Assembly: GCA_049324535.1 (NCBI GenBank)
Contig: JBMOOG010000026.1
Coordinates: 1-64,000 of the forward strand
Length of the DNA: 64,000 nt
Reading direction: 5' to 3'
DNA from: JBMOOG01 sp049324535
GTDB lineage: Bacteria; Pseudomonadota; Alphaproteobacteria; Rhodobacterales; Rhodobacteraceae
In this document: in pieces, positions 1-8,829 of the stretch
Numbering within the stretch: the stretch's first letter is position 1
Layout of the letters: each line of letters starts with the position of its first letter
The notes under the pieces: model-generated
Database searches by the model: none
The model's input: only the letters and a program-made list of their open reading frames with translations
Told to the model about the DNA's origin: nothing
Translations under genes and position numbers: made by a program

Positions 1-1044
1 CAGGAGTTCGCCGCCCTGACGGCGCGCAAGCCCACCGCGGCTGTCGAGCAGCCGCCGCAGCCGTCGGCGCCGCCACCCGCGCCCGAGCCGAAACCCGAAC
101 CCAAGCCGAAACCCGAACCCAAGCCGGAGCCCGAACCCGCGCCTGCGCCCGAGCCTGCGCCGGAGCCGGTTCCCGATCCGGCGCCGCAGCCGGAGCCCGA
201 ACCGCAGCCGACGCCTCCGGCGCCGGATGTGGCCGAGGTGGCGCCGCCCGCTCCGCCGGCCCCCGCGGTCGAGGAGCCGGCGGTCGCCTCGCTGGTCGCC
301 CCCGCCGGTCCGCGTCCGAAGCCGCGCCCCGCGCCGCGCGTCGCCCCGACGCCCGCCGAGGCGCCGCCGCCCGAAGCCGTCGAGGCGCCGACCGCGACGG
401 CCGATGCGACGCCCGTACCCGCCCCGGACGCGCCGGCGAAGCCGGTCGAGGAGGCCGCCGCACCCCCCGAGGCGGGCGAGGTGCTGCGCACCGAGGAGAA
501 CGCGAAGGACGTGGCGGCCAGCGCCGCCCCCCAGACTTCGGCGCGTCCCAAGTCGCGGCCCGCGAAGCGCGCCCCCGCGCCCGAGCCGGCCCGGCAGGCC
601 GCCGAAGCCCCCGATGCGACCAGCGAAAGCGCGGTGAACGATGCGCTGGCCGAGGCGCTGTCCGGCGCGGCCTCGGACACGCCCGCTCCGGGGACAGGGG
701 CCGCGGCCTCGGGTCCGCCGATGACCTCGGGTGAGAAGGACGCGCTGGTGGTCGCGGTCAAGCAGTGCTGGAACGTGGGCGCGCTTTCGACCGATGCGCT
801 GCGCACCGTGGTCACGGTCGGCGTGTCGATGGCGCCCGACGGCCGGCCCGATCCGGGTTCGGTCCGCCTGATCGACTCGTCGGGCGGCGACGACACCGCC
901 GTGCGCCAGGCCTTCGAGACGGCGCGCCGGGCCATCCTGAACCCGCGCTGCGCCCGTGACGGCTATCCGCTGCCGCCCGAGAAATACGACCAGTGGCGCG
1001 AGATCGAGATCGTGTTCAACCCCGAGAAGATGCGGATGAAATGA
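1..1044 (+). CDS. tolA: TolA-like Tol-Pal energy transducer, 5' end missing
   Basis: The reading frame is open from the first base, so the N-terminal membrane anchor lies left of the window. What is visible is a long Pro/Glu/Lys/Ala-rich linker (about the first 240 codons) followed by a globular C-terminal domain of roughly 100 residues beginning near the MTSGEKDAL stretch, with two cysteines (QCWNVG and NPRCARDG) as in TolA domain III of alphaproteobacteria. TolA spans the periplasm and couples the TolQR proton-driven motor to TolB/Pal at the outer membrane during envelope constriction. It sits directly upstream of tolB, pal and cpoB, which fixes the assignment; a generic TonB-type protein is the alternative name. 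The linker is low complexity and includes an 18-bp tandem repeat. Confidence 0.85.
   Translation, partial: QEFAALTARKPTAAVEQPPQPSAPPPAPEPKPEPKPKPEPKPEPEPAPAPEPAPEPVPDPAPQPEPEPQPTPPAPDVAEVAPPAPPAPAVEEPAVASLVAPAGPRPKPRPAPRVAPTPAEAPPPEAVEAPTATADATPVPAPDAPAKPVEEAAAPPEAGEVLRTEENAKDVAASAAPQTSARPKSRPAKRAPAPEPARQAAEAPDATSESAVNDALAEALSGAASDTPAPGTGAAASGPPMTSGEKDALVVAVKQCWNVGALSTDALRTVVTVGVSMAPDGRPDPGSVRLIDSSGGDDTAVRQAFETARRAILNPRCARDGYPLPPEKYDQWREIEIVFNPEKMRMK
88..141 (+). repeat. 18-bp tandem repeat in the tolA linker
   Basis: Two exact copies of an 18-bp unit (88-105 and 106-123, CCGAAACCCGAACCCAAG) are followed by a third degenerate copy (124-141). They encode the alternating Pro/Lys/Glu repeats of the TolA linker. 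Because the unit is a multiple of three, copy-number change would alter linker length without breaking the frame. Confidence 0.85.
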
Positions 1045-1133
1045 GCCGTTTCCTGCACAGATCCGCCATCGGTCCGGGCCGCCCCTTGCGGCGGGTCCCG
1101 GCGACTGCCATCACACCCCCAAGGGAGTGCTCC

Positions 1134-2459
1134 ATGCTGCGTCACCTTTTTCTCGCCTGTGTCCTCCCGCTCGCGCTGCTGGCGCCGGCCGTGACCGGGG
1201 CCCAGTCGGGGCCGCTGCGCATCGTCATCGAGGAGGGCGTGATCGAGCCCCTGCCGTTCGCGGTGCCGACCTTCGTGCCCGAGACCGGCAGCGCCGGGCA
1301 GGTTGCCGCCGAGATCACGCGCGTCATCGCGGGCGACCTGACCGGCACCGGTCTCTTCCGCGAGATCCCGGCCTCGGCCTACATCAGCCCGGTCACGAGC
1401 TTCGACGCACCGGTGGCCTATGCCGACTGGAAGGCGATCAACGCGCAGGCGCTGATCACCGGTGCCGTCTCGGAAAGCGGGGGCCGCATCAACGTCAAGT
1501 TCCGCCTCTTCGACATCGTGTCCGGGGCGCCGCTGGGCGAGGGGTTGCAGTTCGGCGGCAGCACCGGCGACTGGCGCCGGATCGCCCACAAGGTGGCGGA
1601 CCAGATCTATTCGCGCATCACTGGCGAGGGCGGCTATTTCGACAGCCGCGTGGTCTTCGTGTCGGAAAGCGGCCCGAAGGACGCGCGCCAGAAGCAGCTT
1701 GCGATCATGGACCAGGACGGTGCGAACCTCCAGTTCCTCACCGATGCCTCGACCATCGTGCTTGCTCCCCGCTTCTCGCCGGACGGCAACCGCGTTCTCT
1801 ACACCTCGTTCGAGACCGGCTTCCCGCGCATCAAGATCCTTGATCTTGCGACGATGAAGTCGCGCACGCTGGCCGAGCAGCCGGGAACCATGACCTTCGC
1901 CCCGCGCTTCGCGCCGGACGGGCGCACGGTCGTCTTCTCTCTCGAACAGGGCGGCAACACCGACATCTACGCGATGGATCTCGGCTCGGGCCAGACGCGG
2001 CGGCTCACGAACACGCCCTCGATCGAGACCGCGCCCTCCTTTTCGCCGGACGGCAGCCGGATCGTGTTCGAAAGCGACCGGTCGGGCACCCAGCAGCTTT
2101 ACGTGATGTCCGCCGGCGGCGGCGAGGCCACGCGCATCAGCTTCGGCGAGGGCCGCTATGGCACCCCGGTCTGGAGCCCGCGCGGCGACCTCATCGCCTT
2201 CACCAAGCAGAACGCGGGACGCTTCCACATCGGGGTGATGCGCGTCGACGGGTCGGAAGAGCGGCTGCTGACCGCATCCTTCCTCGACGAGGGCCCGACC
2301 TGGGCGCCGAACGGGCGTGTGCTCATGTTCACGCGGGAGAGTGCCGGGGCGGGCGGTGGTGCGCAGCTCTATTCGGTGGACATCTCCGGGCGCAACCTGC
2401 GCGCGGTGCCGGGGCCGGGGGCGGCCTCGGACCCCGCCTGGTCGCCGCTTCTGCCCTGA
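1134..2459 (+). CDS. tolB: Tol-Pal system beta-propeller protein TolB
   Basis: A 441-residue periplasmic protein, the usual TolB length. It begins with a classical signal peptide (MLRHLFLACVLPLALLAP, cleavage near residue 23), then an N-terminal alpha/beta domain to about residue 160, then five to six PD40 propeller blades from about residue 213 with the repeated F/W-S/A-P-D/N-G motif (FSPDGNRV, FAPDGRTV, FSPDGSRI, WSPRGDLI, WAPNGRVL). TolB binds Pal and TolA in the periplasm. I chose the ATG at 1134 because AAGGGAG precedes it and the signal peptide starts there. The frame is open back to 993, and ATG 1041 overlaps the tolA stop, but those starts would bury the signal peptide. Confidence 0.95.
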   Translation: MLRHLFLACVLPLALLAPAVTGAQSGPLRIVIEEGVIEPLPFAVPTFVPETGSAGQVAAEITRVIAGDLTGTGLFREIPASAYISPVTSFDAPVAYADWKAINAQALITGAVSESGGRINVKFRLFDIVSGAPLGEGLQFGGSTGDWRRIAHKVADQIYSRITGEGGYFDSRVVFVSESGPKDARQKQLAIMDQDGANLQFLTDASTIVLAPRFSPDGNRVLYTSFETGFPRIKILDLATMKSRTLAEQPGTMTFAPRFAPDGRTVVFSLEQGGNTDIYAMDLGSGQTRRLTNTPSIETAPSFSPDGSRIVFESDRSGTQQLYVMSAGGGEATRISFGEGRYGTPVWSPRGDLIAFTKQNAGRFHIGVMRVDGSEERLLTASFLDEGPTWAPNGRVLMFTRESAGAGGGAQLYSVDISGRNLRAVPGPGAASDPAWSPLLP

Positions 2460-2530
2460 GGCGCGTTTCCATTCACCGGCGGCAATGATAGTCTGACGGC
2501 ATACAGGCAAGAAACCAGGCGGGACACGTC

Positions 2531-3055
2531 ATGAAACACACAACCAAACTTCTGCTTCTGATCGGCGCGCTGGGCCTTGCGGCCTGCAACAACCCCGACC
2601 GCTACGGCGCGGGTGCGGGCGGTGCCGGTGGTGCGGGCGGGCTGGGCGGCATCTCCTCGGGCGGTCTCGGCAATCCCTCCGATCCGAATTCGCCGGCCTA
2701 TTTCGCGCAGACCATCGGCGACACGGTGCGCTTTGCCGTCGACCAGTCCACGATCAGCCCCGAGGCGCGGGCGATCCTGACCAACCAGGCGATGTGGCTG
2801 AACCAGCATCCGGCCTACACCGCCATCATCGAGGGCCACGCCGACGAGCAGGGGACGCGGGAGTACAACCTCGCCCTCGGCGCCCGCCGGGCCTCGGCCG
2901 TGCAGGAGTTCCTGATTTCGCAGGGGGTTGCCGCCGGACGGCTGCGCACCGTGTCCTATGGCAAGGAACGCCCGCTTGCGATCTGCTCGGACGAGTCGTG
3001 CTACGCGCGCAACCGTCGCGCGGTCACGGTGATCTCGGTCGGCGCCGGGGTGTGA
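2531..3055 (+). CDS. pal: Peptidoglycan-associated lipoprotein Pal
   Basis: A 174-residue outer-membrane lipoprotein. The signal peptide ends in a lipobox (LAAC, Cys19), followed by a Gly-rich tether (about residues 25-50) and an OmpA-like peptidoglycan-binding domain from about residue 65, with the IIEGHADEQGTREYNLALG signature and the C-terminal NRRAVTVI segment. Pal anchors the outer membrane to peptidoglycan and is the terminal partner of TolB. It lies 71 bp after tolB and 4 bp before cpoB, so cpoB is probably translationally linked to it. Confidence 0.96.
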   Translation: MKHTTKLLLLIGALGLAACNNPDRYGAGAGGAGGAGGLGGISSGGLGNPSDPNSPAYFAQTIGDTVRFAVDQSTISPEARAILTNQAMWLNQHPAYTAIIEGHADEQGTREYNLALGARRASAVQEFLISQGVAAGRLRTVSYGKERPLAICSDESCYARNRRAVTVISVGAGV

Positions 3056-3059
3056 CGGC

Positions 3060-3911
3060 ATGATCCGCAGGCTTGTGGCAGCGCTGGTGATCGGGGCGGT
3101 TCTGGCCACCCCGGTCCTGGCCCAGGACCGCGCGCAGACGCTCGCGGACATCCGTGCCGAGCTCGGGCAGCTCGCCGCGCAGGTGCAGTCCCTGCGCAGC
3201 GAACTGGTCGCGGGCGGCGCCCAGGCCATGCAGGCGGCGGGCGGATCGTCCGCGCTCGAACGGATGGACGCGATGGAGGCCGAGCTTGCGGCGCTGACCC
3301 GGCGGACCGAGGATCTTCAGAACCGGGTCAACCGCATCGTGCAGGACGGCACCAACCGGATCTCGGACCTCGAGTTCCGGCTCTGCGAGATGGAAAAGGG
3401 CTGCGACACGGCCAATATGCCGATCACGGCGCAACTGGGCGGCGACGCGCTGCCGGCGGCGAGCGGCACGGCGCCGGCGCCCGCGACCGGCGGAAGTGCC
3501 GCGCCCGCGACCGCCGCACCGGAGCTTGCGGTCAGCGAGAAGGCCGATTTCGACCGGGCCAAGGCGGCGCTCGACGGGGGCGACTTCCGCGGGGCCGCCG
3601 ATCTGTTCGCGGCCTTCACCCAGACCTATCCCGGAAGCCCGCTGGGCGCCGAGGCGATGTTCCTGCGCGGCGAGGCCTATGACAAGGCCGGCGAGACCAG
3701 CAAGGCCGCGCGCGCCTATCTCGAAGCCTTCTCCGGCGCGCCCGACGGGCCGTTCGCGTCCCGATCGCTGCTGCGCCTCGGCGCCGGGCTGGGCAAGCTT
3801 GGACAGACGCAGGAGGCCTGCGTGACCCTGACCGAGGTCGGCGTGCGCTTCCCGCAGGCCCCCGAGACGGCCGAGGCCGCCACGGCGATGCGGGGACTTG
3901 GCTGCCCGTGA
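3060..3911 (+). CDS. cpoB: Tol-Pal-associated TPR protein CpoB (YbgF)
   Basis: A 283-residue periplasmic protein. It has a signal peptide (cleavage after VLA, residue 21), an N-terminal coiled-coil trimerisation segment (about 25-105), an Ala/Pro/Thr-rich linker (about 125-155) and C-terminal TPR repeats (about 160-283; e.g. FDRAKAALDGGDFRGAADLF). CpoB coordinates peptidoglycan synthesis with Tol-Pal constriction. The start is 4 bp after the pal stop. The gene ends by sharing GTGA with the start of tilS. Confidence 0.93.
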   Translation: MIRRLVAALVIGAVLATPVLAQDRAQTLADIRAELGQLAAQVQSLRSELVAGGAQAMQAAGGSSALERMDAMEAELAALTRRTEDLQNRVNRIVQDGTNRISDLEFRLCEMEKGCDTANMPITAQLGGDALPAASGTAPAPATGGSAAPATAAPELAVSEKADFDRAKAALDGGDFRGAADLFAAFTQTYPGSPLGAEAMFLRGEAYDKAGETSKAARAYLEAFSGAPDGPFASRSLLRLGAGLGKLGQTQEACVTLTEVGVRFPQAPETAEAATAMRGLGCP

Positions 3912-5179
3912 CGGGCACTGTCACGGGCACATTCACGGGTGGGGCCGGGCTTTCCGACCGCCTCCGCGCCGCGTTCGGTCCCTGTCCGCCCGCGCGGCTC
4001 GGGGTGGCGGTGTCGGGTGGCAGCGATTCCGTCGCGCTGCTCGTCCTGCTGGCCGAGTGGTCCCGCGACGGCGGGCCGCGGATCGAGGCCGTGACCGTCG
4101 ATCACGGGCTGCGTCCCGAGGCGGCCGCCGAGGCCGCGGCCGTGGCCGATCTTTGCGTGGGGCTCGGTGTGCCGCACAGCCTGGCCGTCTGGACCTGGGA
4201 CGGGCGCGGCAATCTTGCCGATGCGGCCCGTCGCGGGCGGCTGGGGCTGATCGCCGCATGGGCCGACGGGCGCGGCATCGGGAATGTGGCGCTGGGCCAC
4301 ACGCTCGACGATCAGGCCGAGACGGTGCTCATGCGGCTTGCGCGCGGGTCCGGGGTGGACGGTCTTTCCGGCATGGCGGTCCGGCGCCGGTCGGGAACGG
4401 TCACCTGGTGGCGCCCGATGCTGGACATCGCGCGGGCCGAGCTGCGCAGCTACCTGTCCGGGCGCGGCATCGCCTGGGCCGATGATCCCACCAATGACGA
4501 CCCGAGCCATGATCGGGTGCTGGCGCGGCGGCTTCTCGAGGGGCTGAGGCCGCTCGGCCTTTCGCCGCAGCGGCTGGCGCAGACGGCCGGCTGGATGCGG
4601 CTTGCCCGGCCCGTTCTGGACGGGGCCACGGCCGGCCTGGCGCGCGCGGCGGTACGGGTCGAGCACGGCGAGGTCGCGATCGACCGCGCGCCCTTCGCCG
4701 AAGCGCAACCGGAGACCCGGCTGCGGCTTCTGTCGGGCATCCTGCGCTGGCTGGACGGGGCCGATTACCGCCCGCGCCTCGCGCCCCTGGCCGAGGCCGA
4801 GGCGGCGGTCCGCGCGGGAGGTCGGCGGACGCTGTCGGGCTGCCTTCTCGATGGCCGCGCACGGTCGGTCATCCGCATCGCCCGCGAGTCCGCCGCGGTG
4901 GGCGCGCCCGTGGCGGTCGGGCAGGTCTGGGACGGGCGCTGGCGCGTCGAGGGCCCGGTGCGGCCGGGCCTTCGGGTGGCGGCGCTTGGGGCCGGAGGGC
5001 TGGCGCTTTGCCCGGACTGGCGCGAGGCCGGGCTGCCGCGCCGGGTGCTGGAGGTGTCGCCCGCGGTCTGGGACGGAGACCGGCTTGTGGCCGCTCCGCT
5101 GGTGCAGCCCGGCGGATTGTGGCGCGCCGTGGCGACCCGCGACGCCGAAGACCTGCTTGATGCACTAATCGCGCATTGA
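3908..5179 (+). CDS. tilS: tRNA(Ile)-lysidine synthetase TilS
   Basis: ATP-dependent enzyme that converts cytidine 34 of the CAU anticodon of tRNA-Ile to lysidine. The 423-residue protein has the N-type PP-loop SGGSDS at residues 36-41, the GHTLDDQAET segment near residue 130 and the NDDPSHDR motif (about 198) typical of TilS. The start is GTG in a GTGA overlap with cpoB, so it is probably translated by coupling. The family is essential. The position at the end of the tol operon, just before ftsH, is a common alphaproteobacterial arrangement. Confidence 0.94.
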   Translation: MTGTVTGTFTGGAGLSDRLRAAFGPCPPARLGVAVSGGSDSVALLVLLAEWSRDGGPRIEAVTVDHGLRPEAAAEAAAVADLCVGLGVPHSLAVWTWDGRGNLADAARRGRLGLIAAWADGRGIGNVALGHTLDDQAETVLMRLARGSGVDGLSGMAVRRRSGTVTWWRPMLDIARAELRSYLSGRGIAWADDPTNDDPSHDRVLARRLLEGLRPLGLSPQRLAQTAGWMRLARPVLDGATAGLARAAVRVEHGEVAIDRAPFAEAQPETRLRLLSGILRWLDGADYRPRLAPLAEAEAAVRAGGRRTLSGCLLDGRARSVIRIARESAAVGAPVAVGQVWDGRWRVEGPVRPGLRVAALGAGGLALCPDWREAGLPRRVLEVSPAVWDGDRLVAAPLVQPGGLWRAVATRDAEDLLDALIAH

Positions 5180-5203
5180 ACCTTCGGCCCCAATCTCTAT
5201 CTT
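5176..5203 (+). promoter_or_regulatory. Probable housekeeping promoter of ftsH
   Basis: TTGAAC (5176-5181) and TATCTT (5198-5203) are separated by 16 bp, overlap the tilS stop codon, and lie 54 bp upstream of the ftsH start. This is a fair sigma-70-type match. I infer that ftsH can be transcribed independently of the tol operon. Confidence 0.5.
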
Positions 5204-5257
5204 AGGGGAAATGCCCCGGCCGGCGGCCGGCGGAAGCGGATTTCAGGAGGTTCTCCC

Positions 5258-7162
5258 TTGGGCAACGCGAGAAACATCGCATTCTGGGTCGTGCTCTTCG
5301 TGCTGATCCTCGCGCTGTTCAATCTGTTCAGCGGCGGGCAGGCGACGATGAACGCCCGCACGATGACCTATTCGGATTTCATCCAGAAGGTCGATGGCGG
5401 GCAGATCGACAGCGTCACGCTGGACGGCGAGAAGGTGCTGATCCACGGCAAGGACGGGCAGAACTACGTCACCATCAAGCCCGAGGGCGAGGAAATCGCC
5501 GACCGGCTGATTTCCAAGAATGTGGTGGTCAAGGTCGATCCGCAGGAACAGTCGGGGCTCATGTCGGTCATCGGCGTCTGGCTGCCGTTCCTGGTGCTGA
5601 TCGGCGTCTGGATCTTCTTCATGAACCGGATGCAGGGCGGCGGGAAGGGCGGCGCGATGGGCTTCGGCAAATCGCGCGCGAAACTCCTGACCGAAAAGCA
5701 CGGGCGCGTGACCTTCGACGACGTGGCCGGCATCGACGAGGCCAAGGAAGAGCTTGAAGAGATCGTCGAATTCCTGCGCAACCCGCAGAAGTTCTCGCGT
5801 CTTGGCGGCCGCATTCCGAAGGGCGCGCTTCTGGTCGGTCCGCCCGGCACCGGCAAGACGCTTCTGGCCCGCGCGATCGCGGGTGAGGCGGGGGTGCCCT
5901 TCTTCACCATCTCGGGGTCGGACTTCGTCGAGATGTTCGTGGGCGTCGGTGCGTCCCGCGTGCGCGACATGTTCGAGCAGGCCAAGAAGAACGCCCCCTG
6001 CATCGTCTTCATCGACGAGATCGACGCGGTCGGCCGGTCGCGCGGCGTCGGCATCGGCGGCGGCAACGACGAGCGCGAGCAGACGCTGAACCAGCTTTTG
6101 GTCGAGATGGACGGCTTCGAGGCGAACGAGGGCATCATCATCGTGGCCGCGACCAACCGCCGCGACGTGCTCGACCCGGCGCTTCTGCGCCCCGGCCGGT
6201 TCGACCGGCAGATCCATGTGCCGAACCCCGACATCAAGGGACGCGAGAAGATCCTGTCGGTCCATGCCCGCAAGACGCCGCTCGGCCCCGATGTCGACCT
6301 GCGGATCATCGCCCGCGGCACCCCCGGCTTCTCGGGCGCGGATCTCATGAACCTGGTGAACGAGGCCGCGCTGATGGCCGCGCGCATCGGCCGGCGCTTC
6401 GTGACGATGGAGGACTTCGAGAACGCCAAGGACAAGGTGATGCTGGGCGTCGAGCGCCGCAGCATGGTCCTGACCGACGAGCAGAAGGAAAAGACCGCCT
6501 ATCACGAGGCCGGCCACGCCATCGTCGGCCTGAGCCTGCCGAAGTGCGATCCGGTCTACAAGGCCACGATCATCCCGCGCGGTGGCGCTCTCGGCATGGT
6601 GGTGAGCCTGCCCGAGATGGACCGGCTCAACTTCCACAAGGACGAGGCCAAGCAGAAGATCGCGATGACCATGGCCGGCAAGGCGGCCGAGATCATCAAG
6701 TATGGCGAGGAGGGCGTGTCGAACGGACCGGCCGGCGACATCCAGCAGGCCTCGAGCCTCGCCCGCGCCATGGTCATGCGCTGGGGCATGTCCGACAAGG
6801 TCGGCAACATCGACTACGCCGAGGCCCATGAGGGCTATCAGGGCAACACCGGGGGCTTCTCGGTGTCGGCCCACACCAAGGAGATGATCGAGGAAGAGGT
6901 GCGGGCGCTCATCGACGAGGGCTATGTCACCGCGCGCCGGATCCTGCTGGAGAAGGCCGAGGAGTTCGAGCGGCTCGCCAAGGGTCTTCTGGAATACGAG
7001 ACGCTGACCGGCGAGGAGATCCAGAAGGTGATCCGCGGCGAGCGTCTGGACAACGACAGCGAGGGCGGCACCCCGGCCGCCGCCACGCCGCTCACGGTCA
7101 TTCCCAAGACCAAGCCGCGCCGGTCCACCAAGGCCGGCATGGAGCCGAAGCCGTCGGCCTGA
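5258..7162 (+). CDS. ftsH: ATP-dependent zinc metalloprotease FtsH
   Basis: Membrane AAA+ protease of 634 residues that degrades misfolded membrane proteins and regulators. Two membrane segments (about residues 5-23 and 102-123) flank a periplasmic domain. The AAA domain shows Walker A GPPGTGKT (about 193-200), Walker B VFIDEID (about 250) and the second region of homology with LLRPGRFDR. The protease site is HEAGH (about 416-420), with the third zinc ligand Asp in AGDIQQAS (about 494). The start codon is TTG, supported by a strong AGGAGG at 5245-5250. An ATG at residue 31 would remove the first membrane segment. Confidence 0.97.
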   Translation: MGNARNIAFWVVLFVLILALFNLFSGGQATMNARTMTYSDFIQKVDGGQIDSVTLDGEKVLIHGKDGQNYVTIKPEGEEIADRLISKNVVVKVDPQEQSGLMSVIGVWLPFLVLIGVWIFFMNRMQGGGKGGAMGFGKSRAKLLTEKHGRVTFDDVAGIDEAKEELEEIVEFLRNPQKFSRLGGRIPKGALLVGPPGTGKTLLARAIAGEAGVPFFTISGSDFVEMFVGVGASRVRDMFEQAKKNAPCIVFIDEIDAVGRSRGVGIGGGNDEREQTLNQLLVEMDGFEANEGIIIVAATNRRDVLDPALLRPGRFDRQIHVPNPDIKGREKILSVHARKTPLGPDVDLRIIARGTPGFSGADLMNLVNEAALMAARIGRRFVTMEDFENAKDKVMLGVERRSMVLTDEQKEKTAYHEAGHAIVGLSLPKCDPVYKATIIPRGGALGMVVSLPEMDRLNFHKDEAKQKIAMTMAGKAAEIIKYGEEGVSNGPAGDIQQASSLARAMVMRWGMSDKVGNIDYAEAHEGYQGNTGGFSVSAHTKEMIEEEVRALIDEGYVTARRILLEKAEEFERLAKGLLEYETLTGEEIQKVIRGERLDNDSEGGTPAAATPLTVIPKTKPRRSTKAGMEPKPSA

Positions 7163-7315
7163 CGCGGCCGCGCGACGGCGGAGCTTCGGGGCGGTCGGGC
7201 AAAGGTCACGACCGCCCCCTGCATTTCGGGGGCCGCGATCCGCGGCTTGACGAACGCGCGGCGGCGGCCGATGCAGGACAGGTCGGCCGGGTGCCGGGGC
7301 AAAAGGGGGATCGCC

Positions 7316-8101
7316 ATGGTGGGCAGGCAGGCGGCGGACTGGGATCCCTCGGCCTACGGGCTTTTCCACGATCTGCGGCTGCGTCCGGCGCTCGACCTTC
7401 TCGGTCGCGTCGGCCCGCTGCCCGAGGGGCCCGTGGTCGATCTGGGCTGCGGCTCCGGCGCGGTCGGGCCGGCGCTGGCTGCCCGCTGGCCGGAGGCCGG
7501 GCTGGTCGGGGTGGACCGTTCCGCGAGCATGCTGGCCGAGGCCCGCGCGACCGGGGCCTACGCCGCGCTGGTCACGGCGGATCTGGAAACCTGGCAGCCC
7601 GAGACCCCGCCCGCGCTCATCTTCTCCAACGCCGCCCTGCAATGGCTCGGGGATCACCCGCGGCTTCTGCCGCGCCTCGCGGGGCTGCTGGCGCCCGGTG
7701 GAACGCTCGCGGTGCAGATGCCGCGGCAGTATTTCGCGCCGTCGCACCGCTTCCTGCGCGACTTCGCGGCCGACATGTTTCCCGACCGGTTCGACTTTTC
7801 CGACTGGCAGCCGCCGGTGGCCGCGCCGCTCGACTACCATCGGCTGCTTGCGCCGCTCGGGACGGTGGATGTCTGGGAAACCGAATACGTCCAGCGGCTG
7901 GCCGCCTCGGACAAGGCGCATCCGGTGCGCCGGTTCACCGGCTCGACCGCGATGCGCCCGTTCCTCGACCGTCTGGGGCCGGCCGAGACGCTCGCCTTCG
8001 TCGCCCGCTACGACGCGGCCCTTGCGGCGGCCTACCCGCCCGAGGCCGACGGGACGGTGCTGTTTCCGTTCCGGCGCCTCTTCTTCACGCTGGTGGTCTG
8101 A
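7316..8101 (+). CDS. tam: Trans-aconitate 2-methyltransferase-like SAM methyltransferase
   Basis: A 261-residue class I SAM-dependent methyltransferase. The opening WDPSAYG segment (residues 8-14), the SAM motif VVDLGCGSGAVGP (about 40-52), the acidic GVDRSASML motif and NAALQWL (about 104-110) match the Tam/BioC group; Tam methylates trans-aconitate to relieve aconitase inhibition. The ATG at 7316 is preceded by AAAAGGGGG; the frame is open to 7247. A BioC-like or generic methyltransferase is possible. The stop codon shares one base (TGATG) with the next gene. Confidence 0.6.
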   Translation: MVGRQAADWDPSAYGLFHDLRLRPALDLLGRVGPLPEGPVVDLGCGSGAVGPALAARWPEAGLVGVDRSASMLAEARATGAYAALVTADLETWQPETPPALIFSNAALQWLGDHPRLLPRLAGLLAPGGTLAVQMPRQYFAPSHRFLRDFAADMFPDRFDFSDWQPPVAAPLDYHRLLAPLGTVDVWETEYVQRLAASDKAHPVRRFTGSTAMRPFLDRLGPAETLAFVARYDAALAAAYPPEADGTVLFPFRRLFFTLVV

Positions 8102-8694
8102 TGCCGGCGCTGAAACCGACCGATGTGGCCGGGCGCATCCTCTGGCTCGGCAGCGTCGGCGGCGATGACGGCATCCTCTCGGCGCCGCGGACGACGCTGC
8201 CCCTCGACTTCGCAGGGGCCGAGGGCGAGGCGCATTCGGGGCTCACCCGCCCGGCCTGTTCGCGGGTGGCGGCCCAGCACCCGCGCGGCACCCCGATCCG
8301 CAACACGCGCCAGCTGTCGATCCTCGCGCGCGAGGAGCTTGACGCCATCGCGGCCGCCCTCGGTCTGGACAGCCTCGATCCCGCGCTCCTCGGCGCCTCG
8401 GTGCTGATCGAGGGCATTCCCGACTTTACCCTGGTTCCCCCGTCCTCGCGGCTTCAGGGACCGGACGGGGTGACGCTGGTCATCGACATGGAGAACCGCC
8501 CCTGCAACCTGCCCGCGCGCGCGATCGAGGACCGGCACCCGGGGGCCGGCGCGCGGTTCAAGGCGGCCGCGCGGCACCGGCGGGGCGTCACCGCCTGGGT
8601 CGAGCGGCCGGGCGTGCTTGCGCTGGGTGACCAACTGCGCCTGCACATCCCCGACCAGCCGGTCTGGCCGCATCTCGGCGCCGAGCGGGGCTGA
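8101..8694 (+). CDS. MOSC domain-containing sulfurase-like protein
   Basis: A 197-residue stand-alone MOSC-type protein, a family that carries sulfur via a conserved cysteine or mobilises it for molybdenum-cofactor enzymes. Visible features are GEAHSGLTRPACS near residue 45, RNTRQLSILAREEL near residue 65, and DMENRPCNLPARAI near residue 130, in which the Cys is the likely sulfur carrier. The C-terminal part (RRGVTAWVERPG) also fits MOSC. The start overlaps the stop of the preceding methyltransferase, so the two are probably co-translated. Substrate unknown. Confidence 0.75.
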   Translation: MPALKPTDVAGRILWLGSVGGDDGILSAPRTTLPLDFAGAEGEAHSGLTRPACSRVAAQHPRGTPIRNTRQLSILAREELDAIAAALGLDSLDPALLGASVLIEGIPDFTLVPPSSRLQGPDGVTLVIDMENRPCNLPARAIEDRHPGAGARFKAAARHRRGVTAWVERPGVLALGDQLRLHIPDQPVWPHLGAERG

Positions 8695-8829
8695 AGGCGC
8701 GCTGGCGATTCCCGACCGGCGAGCGTCGGAAACGACACGTTTGCCCGGTTCCTCGCGGTCTATCACCGGCGGTATGACCGGGCGGCCCTCGACCTCGCGG
8801 CCCGGCTGCAACAGGGAGCCCCGTCGCGC

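Noticed and set aside
993..1133. Longer tolB starting inside tolA
   Set aside because: A perfect signal peptide and ribosome-binding site exist at 1134; upstream codons would place charged residues in front of the signal sequence.
5243..7921. An 892-codon open frame antisense to ftsH and the following methyltransferase gene, and similar long antisense frames (e.g. 54071-58051, 19502-21712)
   Set aside because: They are antisense of clearly conserved genes, and the high-GC third positions keep the opposite strand free of stops. The translations are Arg/His/Asp-rich with no recognisable domain.
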